Below, piece by piece: positions 15,739 to 24,474 of a DNA stretch of 64,000 nt (its first letter is position 1; the number at the start of each line of letters is the position of its first letter). The notes beneath the pieces were generated by a model, which was not told the origin of the DNA, searched no databases, and saw nothing but the letters and a program-made list of their open reading frames with translations. The translations under genes and the position numbers were made by a program. The stretch spans positions 248,001 to 312,000 of the forward strand of contig CAVWBP010000002.1 of assembly GCA_963753165.1 (NCBI GenBank), read 5' to 3'. Origin of the DNA: JAKLQR01 sp963753165 (GTDB lineage: Bacteria > Nitrospirota > Thermodesulfovibrionia > Thermodesulfovibrionales > SM23-35).

Positions 15739-18429
15739 TTATTGATCAGACGGTCTTTTATTAAAATTATAATAATCATATACAGGCTCCACATCTTGCA
15801 TGCTTTCCCATATCTCTTCATCACTCTTGCCCTGGAGATACAACCTTAAATATGTCCAGGTGCCTTCACCGGAAGAATTCTCAACAGTGTAAAACATTAT
15901 GCCCCGGTGGAAAGTATCAAGATAATAATTACCCACCAAACATGCATCATATAGCATCCTCTTATATTTCATATTCTGTATATCCACCTCCGCTTCTTTT
16001 CGAAAGAGGACAGTCTTTTTCTTATAGTGAGTTCTGGGACAAACGGCATTGCCGCATAGTTCATCGATCGTAGAAAGCGGGTCCGGATTCGTGATGAAGT
16101 ACTGCAAGTGGTCAGGATTCGATGAGTCCGGGCTGCTTCCATCCGGAGAAAACCATGCAAGCATGTCGGAATCGGGGAAGCGCTCCATAGCGCTATTCGC
16201 CACAGTTTCTATTTTATAGAACGTTGAATCACCAGGTACCTGATAGGTGATATAATAGTTGTATGGAGGATCACCACGCAGGTCGTTGAAATCATAAGGC
16301 ATGATTGCACTTGTCCCGTCCTTAAATACAGGCCACCAGTTGCGCCATTTCTCCGGGTCTGTCATCCTGTAAATTTTCACTCCGATCCAGGGCGATGAGT
16401 AATTGAAAATAAGGTCGTCATCCATATAAAGGATTTTGCCAAGGGTCTGCCGTTCATATAAATAATTGGGCATGAAAACCCCGCCGATACCATAATTTGA
16501 ATGGCCCCTGATGATAATATGGGAGTTTTCGGTGTATAACGCCTTTCTGAGACTTTCTATATCAGTTACGAGGTGAATGATATAGGTCTTCTGCTGAGCG
16601 TAATTATAATATTTCCAGAGATTGGAGCCTGCCCAGACTGCACCTATGCTGCCAAGAGTGGAAGTGAGCGCTGTTTGATCAAGTTTTGAAAAATGAAGAA
16701 GAGCGACATAGATATGTTCATCGCTTGACTGTTGACCGGATGATACAGTAAGTGTCTTGATAGCTCCTGCCGACCAGGCAGCCTTGTCGTCCTGGACCTT
16801 GAGGGAAATGGTGTGGGAACCTTCGGAAAGTGCAGCCGAGGTAAATGTAGCTGAAGAACTCAGGGGACCGTCGATATTTGAAGTCCACTGATATGCGGCG
16901 ATGGAGCTGTCGGTGTCTGTGCCATGCCCTGCGAATGCGATCGTCTGACCGGGCAGGGCGGGATTGGGACTGATCGAATCAATGACTGCCACGGGGAGTG
17001 AATTAGGGGGGATGCCAACAACTAACAACCTGGTCACAGTTGCCGACCAGGCAGCCTTGTCGTCCTGGACCTTGAGGGAAATGGTGTGGGAACCTTCGGA
17101 AAGTGCAGACGAGGTAAATGTAGCTGAAGAACTCAGGGGACCGTCGATATTTGAAGTCCACTGATATGCGGCGATGGAGCTGTCGGTGTCTGTGCCATGC
17201 CCTGCGAATGCGATCGTCTGACCGGGCAGGGCGGGATTGGGACTGATCGAATCAATGACTGCCACGGGGAGTATGTTTTCAGGCACTAAGAGCTTGAACC
17301 GGACTGCATCAGCACAGGTGCTGAGAGTGGACCCGGTTGCCGCCGTGATCGTCACTTTCCCGGTTGAGGTGAAAGAATACTGTCCGAGACTATTCCATAT
17401 GCCTGCGTTTTTGCTTTGATCGATAGAAACAGTGGCTTTTCCGTCACGGTGAAAAATATCCACAGGGATGTTTGAGGCTCTTGACTGATACCCTGACCAC
17501 CACATGGATATTTCATAGAGACCGGGCGGCAGGGAATTGAACTGCCAGGTGTAGGTGGCCCCGTTCCGGGCCCATACGCTGTCTGCTCCGTAAAAGTTTG
17601 TCCCCGAAGATACTGCCCAGGTGCCGGTAAAAGAGGTGCCGCTCTGCCCGTTGTCTATTATTACCTCTGAAGATGGAGAAGTGATGATCAGAGTTTTGGT
17701 CACAGTTGCCGACCAGGCAGCCTTGTCGTCCTGGACCTTGAGGGAAATGGTGTGGGAACCTTCGGAAAGTGCAGCCGAGGTAAATGTAGCTGAAGAACTC
17801 AGGGGACCGTCGATATTTGAAGTCCACTGATATGCGGCGATGGAGCTGTCGGTGTCCGTACCATGCCCTGCGAATGCGATCGTCTGACCGGGCAGGGCGG
17901 GATTGGGACTGATCGAATCAATGACTGCCACGGGGAGTATGTTTTCAGGCACTAAGAGCTTGAACCGGACTGCATCAGCACAGGTGCTGAGAGTGGACCC
18001 GGTTGCCGCCGTGATCGTCACTTTCCCGGTTGAGGTGAAAGAATACTGTCCGAGACTATTCCATATGCCTGCGTTTTTGCTTTGATCGATAGAAACAGTG
18101 GCTTTTCCGTCACGGTGAAAAATATCCACAGGGATGTTTGAGGCTCTTGACTGATACCCTGACCACCACATGGATATTTCATAGAGACCGGGCGGCAGGG
18201 AATTGAACTGCCAGGTGTAGGTGGCCCCGTTCCGGGCCCATACGCTGTCTGCTCCGTAAAAGTTTGTCCCCGAAGATACTGCCCAGGTGCCGGTAAAAGA
18301 GGTGCCGCTCTGCCCGTTGTCTATTATTATTTCGGTTTCGGCAATTGCGGAGGAAAAAGGCACACACAAAAACAGAAAGGCAGAGAAAGCCAGCAACAGC
18401 CTTGATAAATAATTCTTATGATTTATCAT
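15739..18429 (-). CDS. Exported golvesin/PKD-repeat protein with novel C-terminal domain
   Basis: A Sec signal (about residues 1-30, ending AIAE) precedes two golvesin C-terminal-like domains (about 32-163 and 250-385; DNGQSGTSFTGTW, YEISMWWSGY) alternating with PKD-like domains (163-240, 385-462, 476-553; VAVIDSISPNPALPGQ). The domains are almost identical in DNA, giving a 666-bp tandem repeat. The last 330 residues are unlike the rest: they hold HIIIRGHSNYGIGG (His about 642) and LYDACLVGNYYLDTF (Cys about 828), which could be a catalytic His/Cys pair of a protease-like fold, though this is weak. Golvesin and PKD modules usually bind polymers outside the cell. The downstream helical protein gene is probably cotranscribed. 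Confidence 0.75.
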   Translation of the reverse strand: MINHKNYLSRLLLAFSAFLFLCVPFSSAIAETEIIIDNGQSGTSFTGTWAVSSGTNFYGADSVWARNGATYTWQFNSLPPGLYEISMWWSGYQSRASNIPVDIFHRDGKATVSIDQSKNAGIWNSLGQYSFTSTGKVTITAATGSTLSTCADAVRFKLLVPENILPVAVIDSISPNPALPGQTIAFAGHGTDTDSSIAAYQWTSNIDGPLSSSATFTSAALSEGSHTISLKVQDDKAAWSATVTKTLIITSPSSEVIIDNGQSGTSFTGTWAVSSGTNFYGADSVWARNGATYTWQFNSLPPGLYEISMWWSGYQSRASNIPVDIFHRDGKATVSIDQSKNAGIWNSLGQYSFTSTGKVTITAATGSTLSTCADAVRFKLLVPENILPVAVIDSISPNPALPGQTIAFAGHGTDTDSSIAAYQWTSNIDGPLSSSATFTSSALSEGSHTISLKVQDDKAAWSATVTRLLVVGIPPNSLPVAVIDSISPNPALPGQTIAFAGHGTDTDSSIAAYQWTSNIDGPLSSSATFTSAALSEGSHTISLKVQDDKAAWSAGAIKTLTVSSGQQSSDEHIYVALLHFSKLDQTALTSTLGSIGAVWAGSNLWKYYNYAQQKTYIIHLVTDIESLRKALYTENSHIIIRGHSNYGIGGVFMPNYLYERQTLGKILYMDDDLIFNYSSPWIGVKIYRMTDPEKWRNWWPVFKDGTSAIMPYDFNDLRGDPPYNYYITYQVPGDSTFYKIETVANSAMERFPDSDMLAWFSPDGSSPDSSNPDHLQYFITNPDPLSTIDELCGNAVCPRTHYKKKTVLFRKEAEVDIQNMKYKRMLYDACLVGNYYLDTFHRGIMFYTVENSSGEGTWTYLRLYLQGKSDEEIWESMQDVEPVYDYYNFNKRPSDQ
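16769..18334. repeat. Near-identical tandem repeats within the golvesin/PKD gene
   Basis: The block 17037-17668 recurs at 17703-18334 (offset 666 bp) with only a few differences, and the PKD part recurs a third time at 16769-17000. Such identity at synonymous sites means recent duplication or ongoing gene conversion; repeat number may vary among strains or be collapsed in assembly. Confidence 0.85.
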
Positions 18430-18696
18430 GAATAAGGGCCTGATCCAGATGTCTGAAATATGCAGTAAGAATAACGCAAAAGATATTTTAAATCAAGATA
18501 TGATAGAATCAAAGTACGGCAGGATCGCAAGAATATTAGGTGCATAGTAATTTGGTTAGAATAATACGAACTATATTCAGTGAATCCCTGTGGTTATTTC
18601 CCCTCGCAATCGTGTTGATTTTTTATCGCCATTATGATATTTCTAGAGTCAAGGCTTGATGGGATCATGTTTCCATGTATAAGAAAGGAGGATGCG

Positions 18697-19937
18697 GTGA
18701 GATCAAAAAGGCTGTTTTTGATTATTTTAACGGTTTTTCTTCTGTGTGTCCTCTGTCTGCGGAGGCGGCGACTTCTTCTGTTGACAATCTGCCCGGAGGC
18801 GCGGGTATCGCTTACTGGCAGGCCGGTGGAGGCTGGGAGTCCCTCATCAATGTGCAGACGGACGGATTGAACTGTGCATTGGTTCATATCGGCGTTTATG
18901 ACAGGAATGGTCTTAATCTTACCTCATTTGTCATGTCGCTGGATGAGGCTGACAATTTTGGCATAGTTGTCCGCGGTGACGGGACAAATATTGAATTATA
19001 TGATTACAGCGATCATGCTTTCGGCGGGTCACCGGCGCTGCATGATGTCAACACCGGTCCGCCTGTCGTATTTTATTCGCCTGCGGGATCGGGCGGAATC
19101 CAGAGGGGATACATGACCTTTGTAAAAACGAATGCCGGTTGCAGCGGACCCGGTGGTGCTCCGACCGGGAATATAACCGGCACGTTTGCAGTCAACAGTG
19201 ACACCTTATGGATAAGATCTGCGCTGATAAATCCAAACAATGCTTTTGCCCTGAATGCAGTGATGTTACAGGGCTTTGCCAATTATGGAGCAATACGTGA
19301 GTCAAATGACTTTGTGAATACCGCCGCCGCACCGAACACACCACCTGACGCCTGTGATTTTAACGGTGATGGAGATGCCACCGATTCGTTTTCCATACTT
19401 GATGATATAAACGGCGCCGAGATCGACTTTGCTGAACTTTTCCTTTCGGATAATATTTCTCATGCGGATCCTCTCAACTTCCCACCATGGATAATATGTA
19501 ATCCGGCGGGACTTGTTTATAAGGCATTAGGCTCATCAAACAATACATACTGCGCGAGGTTTAACATCAATCCTGCTGTCGGGACTCAGACCACACTTGT
19601 GCTTGTGGCGCCTCAGAGCGTGCATTCATCAGCGGCAAATTTTCCGAGAGATGTCGCTCTTATGGCATATAATGACGATGCATTGGCAGTTTCGACCTTC
19701 TTTTCAGCAGAGGTGGTGACGGCGAAACCTTTTGGCAATATACCGGAAGGAATCCCTGTCGCATCGTTCACGGCGGGTGAGGCATGCTTTTCGATCGAAG
19801 CGCCTGTCTTCGGTTTTTCCTATACCGAAACTGCGTCATTTGCAGACCTCTATCCCTTTGTGAGAAGCCAGATGGCTATCACAACCCTGAATAAAGACGA
19901 GATTGATGACGCTGTTGACTTTATCTTTTTGCCTTAA
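18697..19937 (+). pseudogene. Exported protein of unknown family, copy 2, frameshift in signal peptide
   Basis: A GTG at 18697 behind AAGAAAGGAG begins a signal peptide (RSKRLFLIILTVFLLCVL), but the mature protein (SAEAATSSVDNLPGGAG onward) is in another frame; one indel near 18741-18755 separates them. From there about 395 residues are open to 19937. They match copy 1 along the length: LPGG, WESLINVQ, MLQGFAN, the CARFNINPAVG block and FGFSYTETASFADLYP at the end. An acidic DFNGDGDATD loop may bind calcium. Function unknown. A lipoprotein gene (20008) follows, as in copy 1. Without the signal the protein would not be exported. Confidence 0.72.
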
Positions 19938-19949
19938 CATTTCGGGCGG

Positions 19950-19990
19950 ACGGACAAGGGATAAGTTTTTCCCGCTGCTTCCTTGTCCGT
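19950..19990 (+). terminator. Inverted repeat after secreted-protein copy 2, possible terminator
   Basis: ACGGACAAGG (19950-19959) and CCTTGTCCGT (19981-19990) form a perfect 10-bp stem with a 21-base loop. No T run follows, so termination may be partial; the lipoprotein gene begins 17 bases later. Confidence 0.4.
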
Positions 19991-20007
19991 GCGTTTCCTG
20001 AAAGTCC

Positions 20008-20463
20008 ATGTACGGCAGGGTACTTTCTTTCGTTTTGTCTGTCGCCTGTCTCCTGTTTTTTGTGTCATGTTCGGTCCCGGCTGTCAAAAAGGGACCATCG
20101 AACGATCTCCGGCAAACGGTAAACGAGTTCTATGAATTCAGAAGACTTGGGAGGTTCGATGAGGCATGGTTCTATGAACGCATGTCAACCGATACAGATG
20201 AAAACAGGAGAGAGCATAGCAGAAGTATATACAGAAGCAGGTCCGGGGCAATGAGCCTCAAAGGTTTCGAAATACTCGGGATAGGAGAAGAAAACAGCGG
20301 GTTCGAAGGAACTACGCCTGTCAGGATAAAAATCGTAACCGACTGGCCGGTTATGCCGTTCCCGGTTCCTGAAGGCGACAGGGTGACGGTCATGGATGAC
20401 CTATGGGAGAAGATTAACGGAAGATGGTACCATGTTGTTCGTGGCATGACGAAGTTATGGTGA
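20008..20463 (+). CDS. Small lipoprotein, partner gene copy 2
   Basis: The 151-residue product has a lipoprotein signal with lipobox FVSC (Cys about residue 21). The mature region mirrors the lipoprotein at 4216-4653: a charged helical start (TVNEFYEFRRLGRFDEAW), strands with VRIKIVTDW, and the ending LWEKINGRWYHVV, comparable with WIRKNGNWYHTI in copy 1. It follows the second secreted-protein gene as its partner does the first. Function is unknown; an outer-membrane-anchored partner of the exported protein is a fair inference. The ribosome binding site is weak. Confidence 0.72.
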   Translation: MYGRVLSFVLSVACLLFFVSCSVPAVKKGPSNDLRQTVNEFYEFRRLGRFDEAWFYERMSTDTDENRREHSRSIYRSRSGAMSLKGFEILGIGEENSGFEGTTPVRIKIVTDWPVMPFPVPEGDRVTVMDDLWEKINGRWYHVVRGMTKLW

Positions 20464-20469
20464 AGAAAT

Positions 20470-21606
20470 TCATTCTTCGAGAAAGCCGTATTTTATGCAT
20501 TGAGCACAGATCAGGCCGTCTTCTTTGGCAAGCTTAAGGAGTGGCGGGAGATTCTTCGATTTTTTCATATGCGCTGAAACAAGTTTTCTTGCCAGCCGGT
20601 ATCGGGGGCTGTTCCACACCTCACGGATTGTCAGGTTCTTTCCTTCGGCAGAGTAACAGGCATCAAAGTCCCATTTTTTTTCAAAGACACCACAACAGGG
20701 TGAAACAGAACCGTCCCAGTTTATTACCATTGCTTTCCACAGCCAGTTGCATGTTATCTGCCGTGTTCTGGTCTCAGGTCTGATTGTGTAGTTATACCTG
20801 TTGTAGCGGGGATTTAAGGGGAGCCACTCCTCCACATCCTTAACTCTTTCGTAAAGCGGCTGCAACAGTTCCTTCCCCATCGAAGTTCTCATCGGAGATG
20901 GCATGAAGAGCATCCCTAATTGTCTGGCCCTTTCTTTCGCTTTTTCGATTTCCGACTCGTTATGTCTGTTTACGAGGAATTGCCAGACGAGAAGGGGATG
21001 TTTCCCGTCTTTCCGTAACGATATTAATTTCTTCAGGTTATCCATGACTTTCCCGAAATCTCCCCCCACACGGTATTTGGCGTAGCTTTCCTGTGAATCG
21101 CCATCCAGCGAGACAACAAGAATATCTATGCCGGAAGCAACAATCTCCTGGGCCTTATCGTCAGTCAGAGAATTCAGATTTGTGCTGAGTCCCACAACGG
21201 TATTAAAACTTTTTGCAAACTTTATTATCCCGCAGATATCGGGGTTCAGCAAAGGTTCTCCCCAGTTACAGAGATTGATTGCAAATACATATGGTCCGAC
21301 TTCTTCAAAAAGATTTCGGAATGTTTCCATATTCATCATCCCCTTGGGCCGAGCCTTTAAATCCTGCCACGTAGGGCAAAGGGGGCATTTGAGATTACAG
21401 ATATTCGATGGATCAATGACGAGGTAATAAGGGTAGCTAACGATTTTGCTTCTCCCGGTCTTCATCTCCATCCGGTTTAAAAGGAAATTGGCTTTTTTCC
21501 TGTTCAAGAACTTTTTGTCCTTGAAGACATCCTTGAGAAAAGGATGTGTGAAGGTAGGAAACTCCCTGAATACAAGCTTATCAATATTGGGGAGAAAAAG
21601 AGACAT
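20470..21606 (-). CDS. Radical SAM/SPASM-type enzyme
   Basis: The 378-residue product has the cluster motif CNLKCPLC (Cys pattern CxxxCxxC, about residues 71-78), a GEPLLNPD segment and the LSTNLNSL and VVSLDGDS strands of the radical SAM barrel. A C-terminal SPASM-like region holds further cysteines (CNWLWKAMVINWDGSVSPCC, and CAQC near the end) for an auxiliary iron-sulfur cluster. Such proteins modify peptides, sugars or lipids; here it lies in a polysaccharide region, so a sugar or lipid substrate is more likely. It converges with the lipoprotein gene, 6 bp apart. Confidence 0.78.
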   Translation of the reverse strand: MSLFLPNIDKLVFREFPTFTHPFLKDVFKDKKFLNRKKANFLLNRMEMKTGRSKIVSYPYYLVIDPSNICNLKCPLCPTWQDLKARPKGMMNMETFRNLFEEVGPYVFAINLCNWGEPLLNPDICGIIKFAKSFNTVVGLSTNLNSLTDDKAQEIVASGIDILVVSLDGDSQESYAKYRVGGDFGKVMDNLKKLISLRKDGKHPLLVWQFLVNRHNESEIEKAKERARQLGMLFMPSPMRTSMGKELLQPLYERVKDVEEWLPLNPRYNRYNYTIRPETRTRQITCNWLWKAMVINWDGSVSPCCGVFEKKWDFDACYSAEGKNLTIREVWNSPRYRLARKLVSAHMKKSKNLPPLLKLAKEDGLICAQCIKYGFLEE

Positions 21607-21879
21607 ATTGTTTTAACGTAGCCTTTTGCAAGCTTTTTGTCAATGCAGGAGAAGGTTGAACCATGCCGCCAAAGAGATTTTCAAGAAGGGATATGGTTCA
21701 GTTTCTGGGCTAAAATACACTTTCCTGAGGAGGGATCAGGTCTTCCCTCTTCCTGTAGTTGTTTCCATGCAATTCACCGATGGGGCTTCGACCCTGTCTC
21801 CAGCCTCATCGGGACTGCTCGCGATAATACTTACGTATGAGTTTGAATAAGATGAAAATTATCGAGTAAAATACAACAG

Positions 21880-23292
21880 ATGAAGATATTATTAATCAAC
21901 CCTCCCCCCTACGATCACGGGGAAAACAGCCGTTTCCTTGAGAAAACTCCGATACAAACGTATACCATGCCCCTTGGGCTGGGGTACCTTGCTGCTTTCC
22001 TCGAAAGGGCAGGCCATGAGACGGATATCGTTGATGCATATGCAAAGAACTATTCTTATGAAACAATCAGGGAGATTATCAGAGATCAAAAGCCCCGCAT
22101 CATCGGGATAACCTGCCTCAGCGACCAGCGCGCAAGCTGGTTCAGGCTTGTAAATCTTATCAGAGAAACTGACAATTCCATTAAAATTGTACTTGGCGGC
22201 CCGCATCCGACCCTGATGCTCAGACAGGTCCTCACCCATGTGCGGCCCGATGCCATTGTGATCGGGGAGGGTGAGGAGACGATGCTGGAACTGGTCAGGA
22301 CATGGGAAAAAAATGGGGACCCCGGCGCTGTCAGGGGGATTGCCTATCTTAGGGGTGAAGACATAGTTGTCACCGGGCAACGGGAGAGAATTACAGACCT
22401 TGACAGCCTTCCCTTCCCGGCATATCACAAGGTAGATCTGCATGATTACCGCGGATGGGATTTCATGACCTGGATTTACCCCATGTTCGGCCTCGAGAAA
22501 CCTCCCAGATATGCAACTATATCGACCTCAAGGGGATGTGTCGGCAACTGCGGGTATTGTTCTGCTCCGCTTATCTGGAAACGACGGTGGACGAAAAGAA
22601 GCGCTGTCAGTGTTGCTGACGAGATGGAGATGCTCTGCAGGGAGTATGCTATTGAATTCATTATTCTGACAGATGACATTTTTTCTGTGAACCAGGAGAG
22701 GGTAAAAGAAGTCTGCAGGGAAATTCTGAGAAGGAATCTGAAAATCTTATGGGGGTTTGAAACAGCGGTGCATTGTGTCTCCGCTGAAATGCTGGCAATC
22801 GTAAAACAGGCAGGCTGCTGCTGCATACTGTATGGAGTCGAATCCGCCTCAGAGAAAGTCCTGCATGGTATTAATAAAAGCATTAAAAGAAACGACGTCA
22901 TAAATGCGTTCAGGATGACAAAACAGGCGGGGATTATCTCAGGGGCTTTCCTCATGGTCGGCAATCCGGGAGAGAACGAAGCAAGCATCAACCAGACGAT
23001 ACAGTTGTTGCGCAAGATACAGCCTGATATAATCCTTCCACAGATAGCAATGATCACCCCAGGCACAAAGATTTTTGAACTAGCGAAGGACAAGGGGTTC
23101 ATCGACGAGAACTACTGGATGACCGATTTGCCGTTTCCCTATTACACCTGTGAAAGAAAACTCAATACGCTGTTACGGTGGTACAGAAAATTGTTCTATT
23201 ACAAAGAGAGCGATTTCGGAGTTCTGCTCCGTACCGTCCGGGATTTTGCTGAACTCCATGCCGGTGTTAAACTCGGCAGTCAATGGCAGTAG
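21880..23292 (+). CDS. B12-binding radical SAM protein
   Basis: Residues 1-140 form a cobalamin-binding-like Rossmann domain (LLINPPPYDHGE, LGLGYLAAFLERAGH, IVLGGPHPTL, GEGEETM). The radical SAM core follows with CVGNCGYC (CxxxCxxC, about 217-224), ILTDDIF and VESASEKVL. This class includes methyltransferases and lipid or sugar modifiers. The 470-residue length is normal. It is transcribed away from the other radical SAM gene, with 273 bp between starts in which nothing else was recognised. Confidence 0.82.
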   Translation: MKILLINPPPYDHGENSRFLEKTPIQTYTMPLGLGYLAAFLERAGHETDIVDAYAKNYSYETIREIIRDQKPRIIGITCLSDQRASWFRLVNLIRETDNSIKIVLGGPHPTLMLRQVLTHVRPDAIVIGEGEETMLELVRTWEKNGDPGAVRGIAYLRGEDIVVTGQRERITDLDSLPFPAYHKVDLHDYRGWDFMTWIYPMFGLEKPPRYATISTSRGCVGNCGYCSAPLIWKRRWTKRSAVSVADEMEMLCREYAIEFIILTDDIFSVNQERVKEVCREILRRNLKILWGFETAVHCVSAEMLAIVKQAGCCCILYGVESASEKVLHGINKSIKRNDVINAFRMTKQAGIISGAFLMVGNPGENEASINQTIQLLRKIQPDIILPQIAMITPGTKIFELAKDKGFIDENYWMTDLPFPYYTCERKLNTLLRWYRKLFYYKESDFGVLLRTVRDFAELHAGVKLGSQWQ

Positions 23293-23310
23293 AAATCGGG
23301 AGCGCTTCGG

Positions 23311-24468
23311 TCAGGCACTTTCCGGACCTCTGGCCGAAATTATCACTGTTTTGAATGGCTTGCCCACGGAACGGTCTTCAGCAACAGGCAGTATTCTGAT
23401 ATATCCGGTCTGCCCCGGAAGCCGATCCAGGATGCGGCTGCTGAGAGAGAGAGTTTCCCCCTGTATATACGTTCCTCCCCTGTCATTGAACAACGGGGAA
23501 TAGGAAATCTCCGCAAGGTATCGTACCGCATCTTTGTGCCGGGACCATCTGATTGTCAACCTTCCCTCTGAGGGAAGGACCACCGCGTCCCTGTTCTTTT
23601 TACGCAGAAATCCTGATTCAAGGCGGCGAACGAGCTTCGCCATCCAAAGCAATGAGTGCACAAAAATATGTCCGGCAAAACCGTAGTGCTTGCGGTAATA
23701 ATAGAGAGCGCTTTTCAGGTACACTGCGCCGATATTCATGCTGCTGTTCCTGAAACTTTCTTCATAGAAATGCTGGATTGCCGCACCGGGCAGATAGTAG
23801 ACATCCCACCCTGCATTCTTAATGCGCCGTAAAAGATCGTGTTCTTCGAAAAAGAGAAAAAACTTTTCGTCGAAGCATCCGGCTGACTCAAAGACTTCTC
23901 TCCTCACCATCATCAAGCCTCCTGTTACTCCGTCGACTGGCACAGGAGTTTCAGCGTCCCATATGCGATATGCTGTTTCCCAGTAACGCTTCGCCAGCCG
24001 GCTGCCGGGGAAAAAGAGGCAAAACGGGGTGAAATGCAGTATCCCCGTCCCCAGATCGTGTATTCTCAGGTCGGGAAACATGAAATATTTTTCATCGTCC
24101 CAGAATATTTTGCACCCGGCGGCCCCTGCATCTTTGTTGCCGTCCATAAACTGCACAAGGGTATTGAAGGCATCAGGAAAAATAATGGTGTCGGGATTCA
24201 GAATAAGAAAATACCTGCCCCTTGAAATTTTGAAGGCCTGATTATGGGCTGTTCCGAATCCGAGGTTGGCGTTGTTTTCAATGAGCCGTATGCCGGGGAA
24301 TTCCGTTTTTACCAGTGCGGCTGTGCCGTCCTCTGAAGCGTTGTCCGCAACGATAATTTCAGTCTTCAGTCCCTGTGCTGCTGCAAGAACTGAATTGATG
24401 CAATTGACAATGACGTGGTGTGAATTGTAGGAGACAATGGATATCGTGACGTCAATCTGTTGTGGCAT
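23311..24468 (-). CDS. GT2 glycosyltransferase (rhamnosyltransferase-like) with C-terminal extension
   Basis: Residues 1-280 form a GT-A domain: ISIVSYNSHHVIVNCINS, VADNASEDGT, NLGFGTAHNQAF and the DxD in LNPDT, with VDGVTGGLMMVRREVFE. Such enzymes add rhamnose or similar sugars to surface glycans. About 90 C-terminal residues (LTIRWSRHKDAVRYLAEI to the end) look like a small beta-sandwich domain, possibly fibronectin III-like, which is unusual. The gene follows wzt by 6 bp and is the last of the gspC-wzm-wzt-GT2 run. Confidence 0.78.
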   Translation of the reverse strand: MPQQIDVTISIVSYNSHHVIVNCINSVLAAAQGLKTEIIVADNASEDGTAALVKTEFPGIRLIENNANLGFGTAHNQAFKISRGRYFLILNPDTIIFPDAFNTLVQFMDGNKDAGAAGCKIFWDDEKYFMFPDLRIHDLGTGILHFTPFCLFFPGSRLAKRYWETAYRIWDAETPVPVDGVTGGLMMVRREVFESAGCFDEKFFLFFEEHDLLRRIKNAGWDVYYLPGAAIQHFYEESFRNSSMNIGAVYLKSALYYYRKHYGFAGHIFVHSLLWMAKLVRRLESGFLRKKNRDAVVLPSEGRLTIRWSRHKDAVRYLAEISYSPLFNDRGGTYIQGETLSLSSRILDRLPGQTGYIRILPVAEDRSVGKPFKTVIISARGPESA

Positions 24469-24474
24469 GAGAGC

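Noticed and set aside
16769..18334. CRISPR-like repeat array
   Set aside because: Repeat units are long, contiguous and coding (golvesin and PKD domains), with no short spacers.
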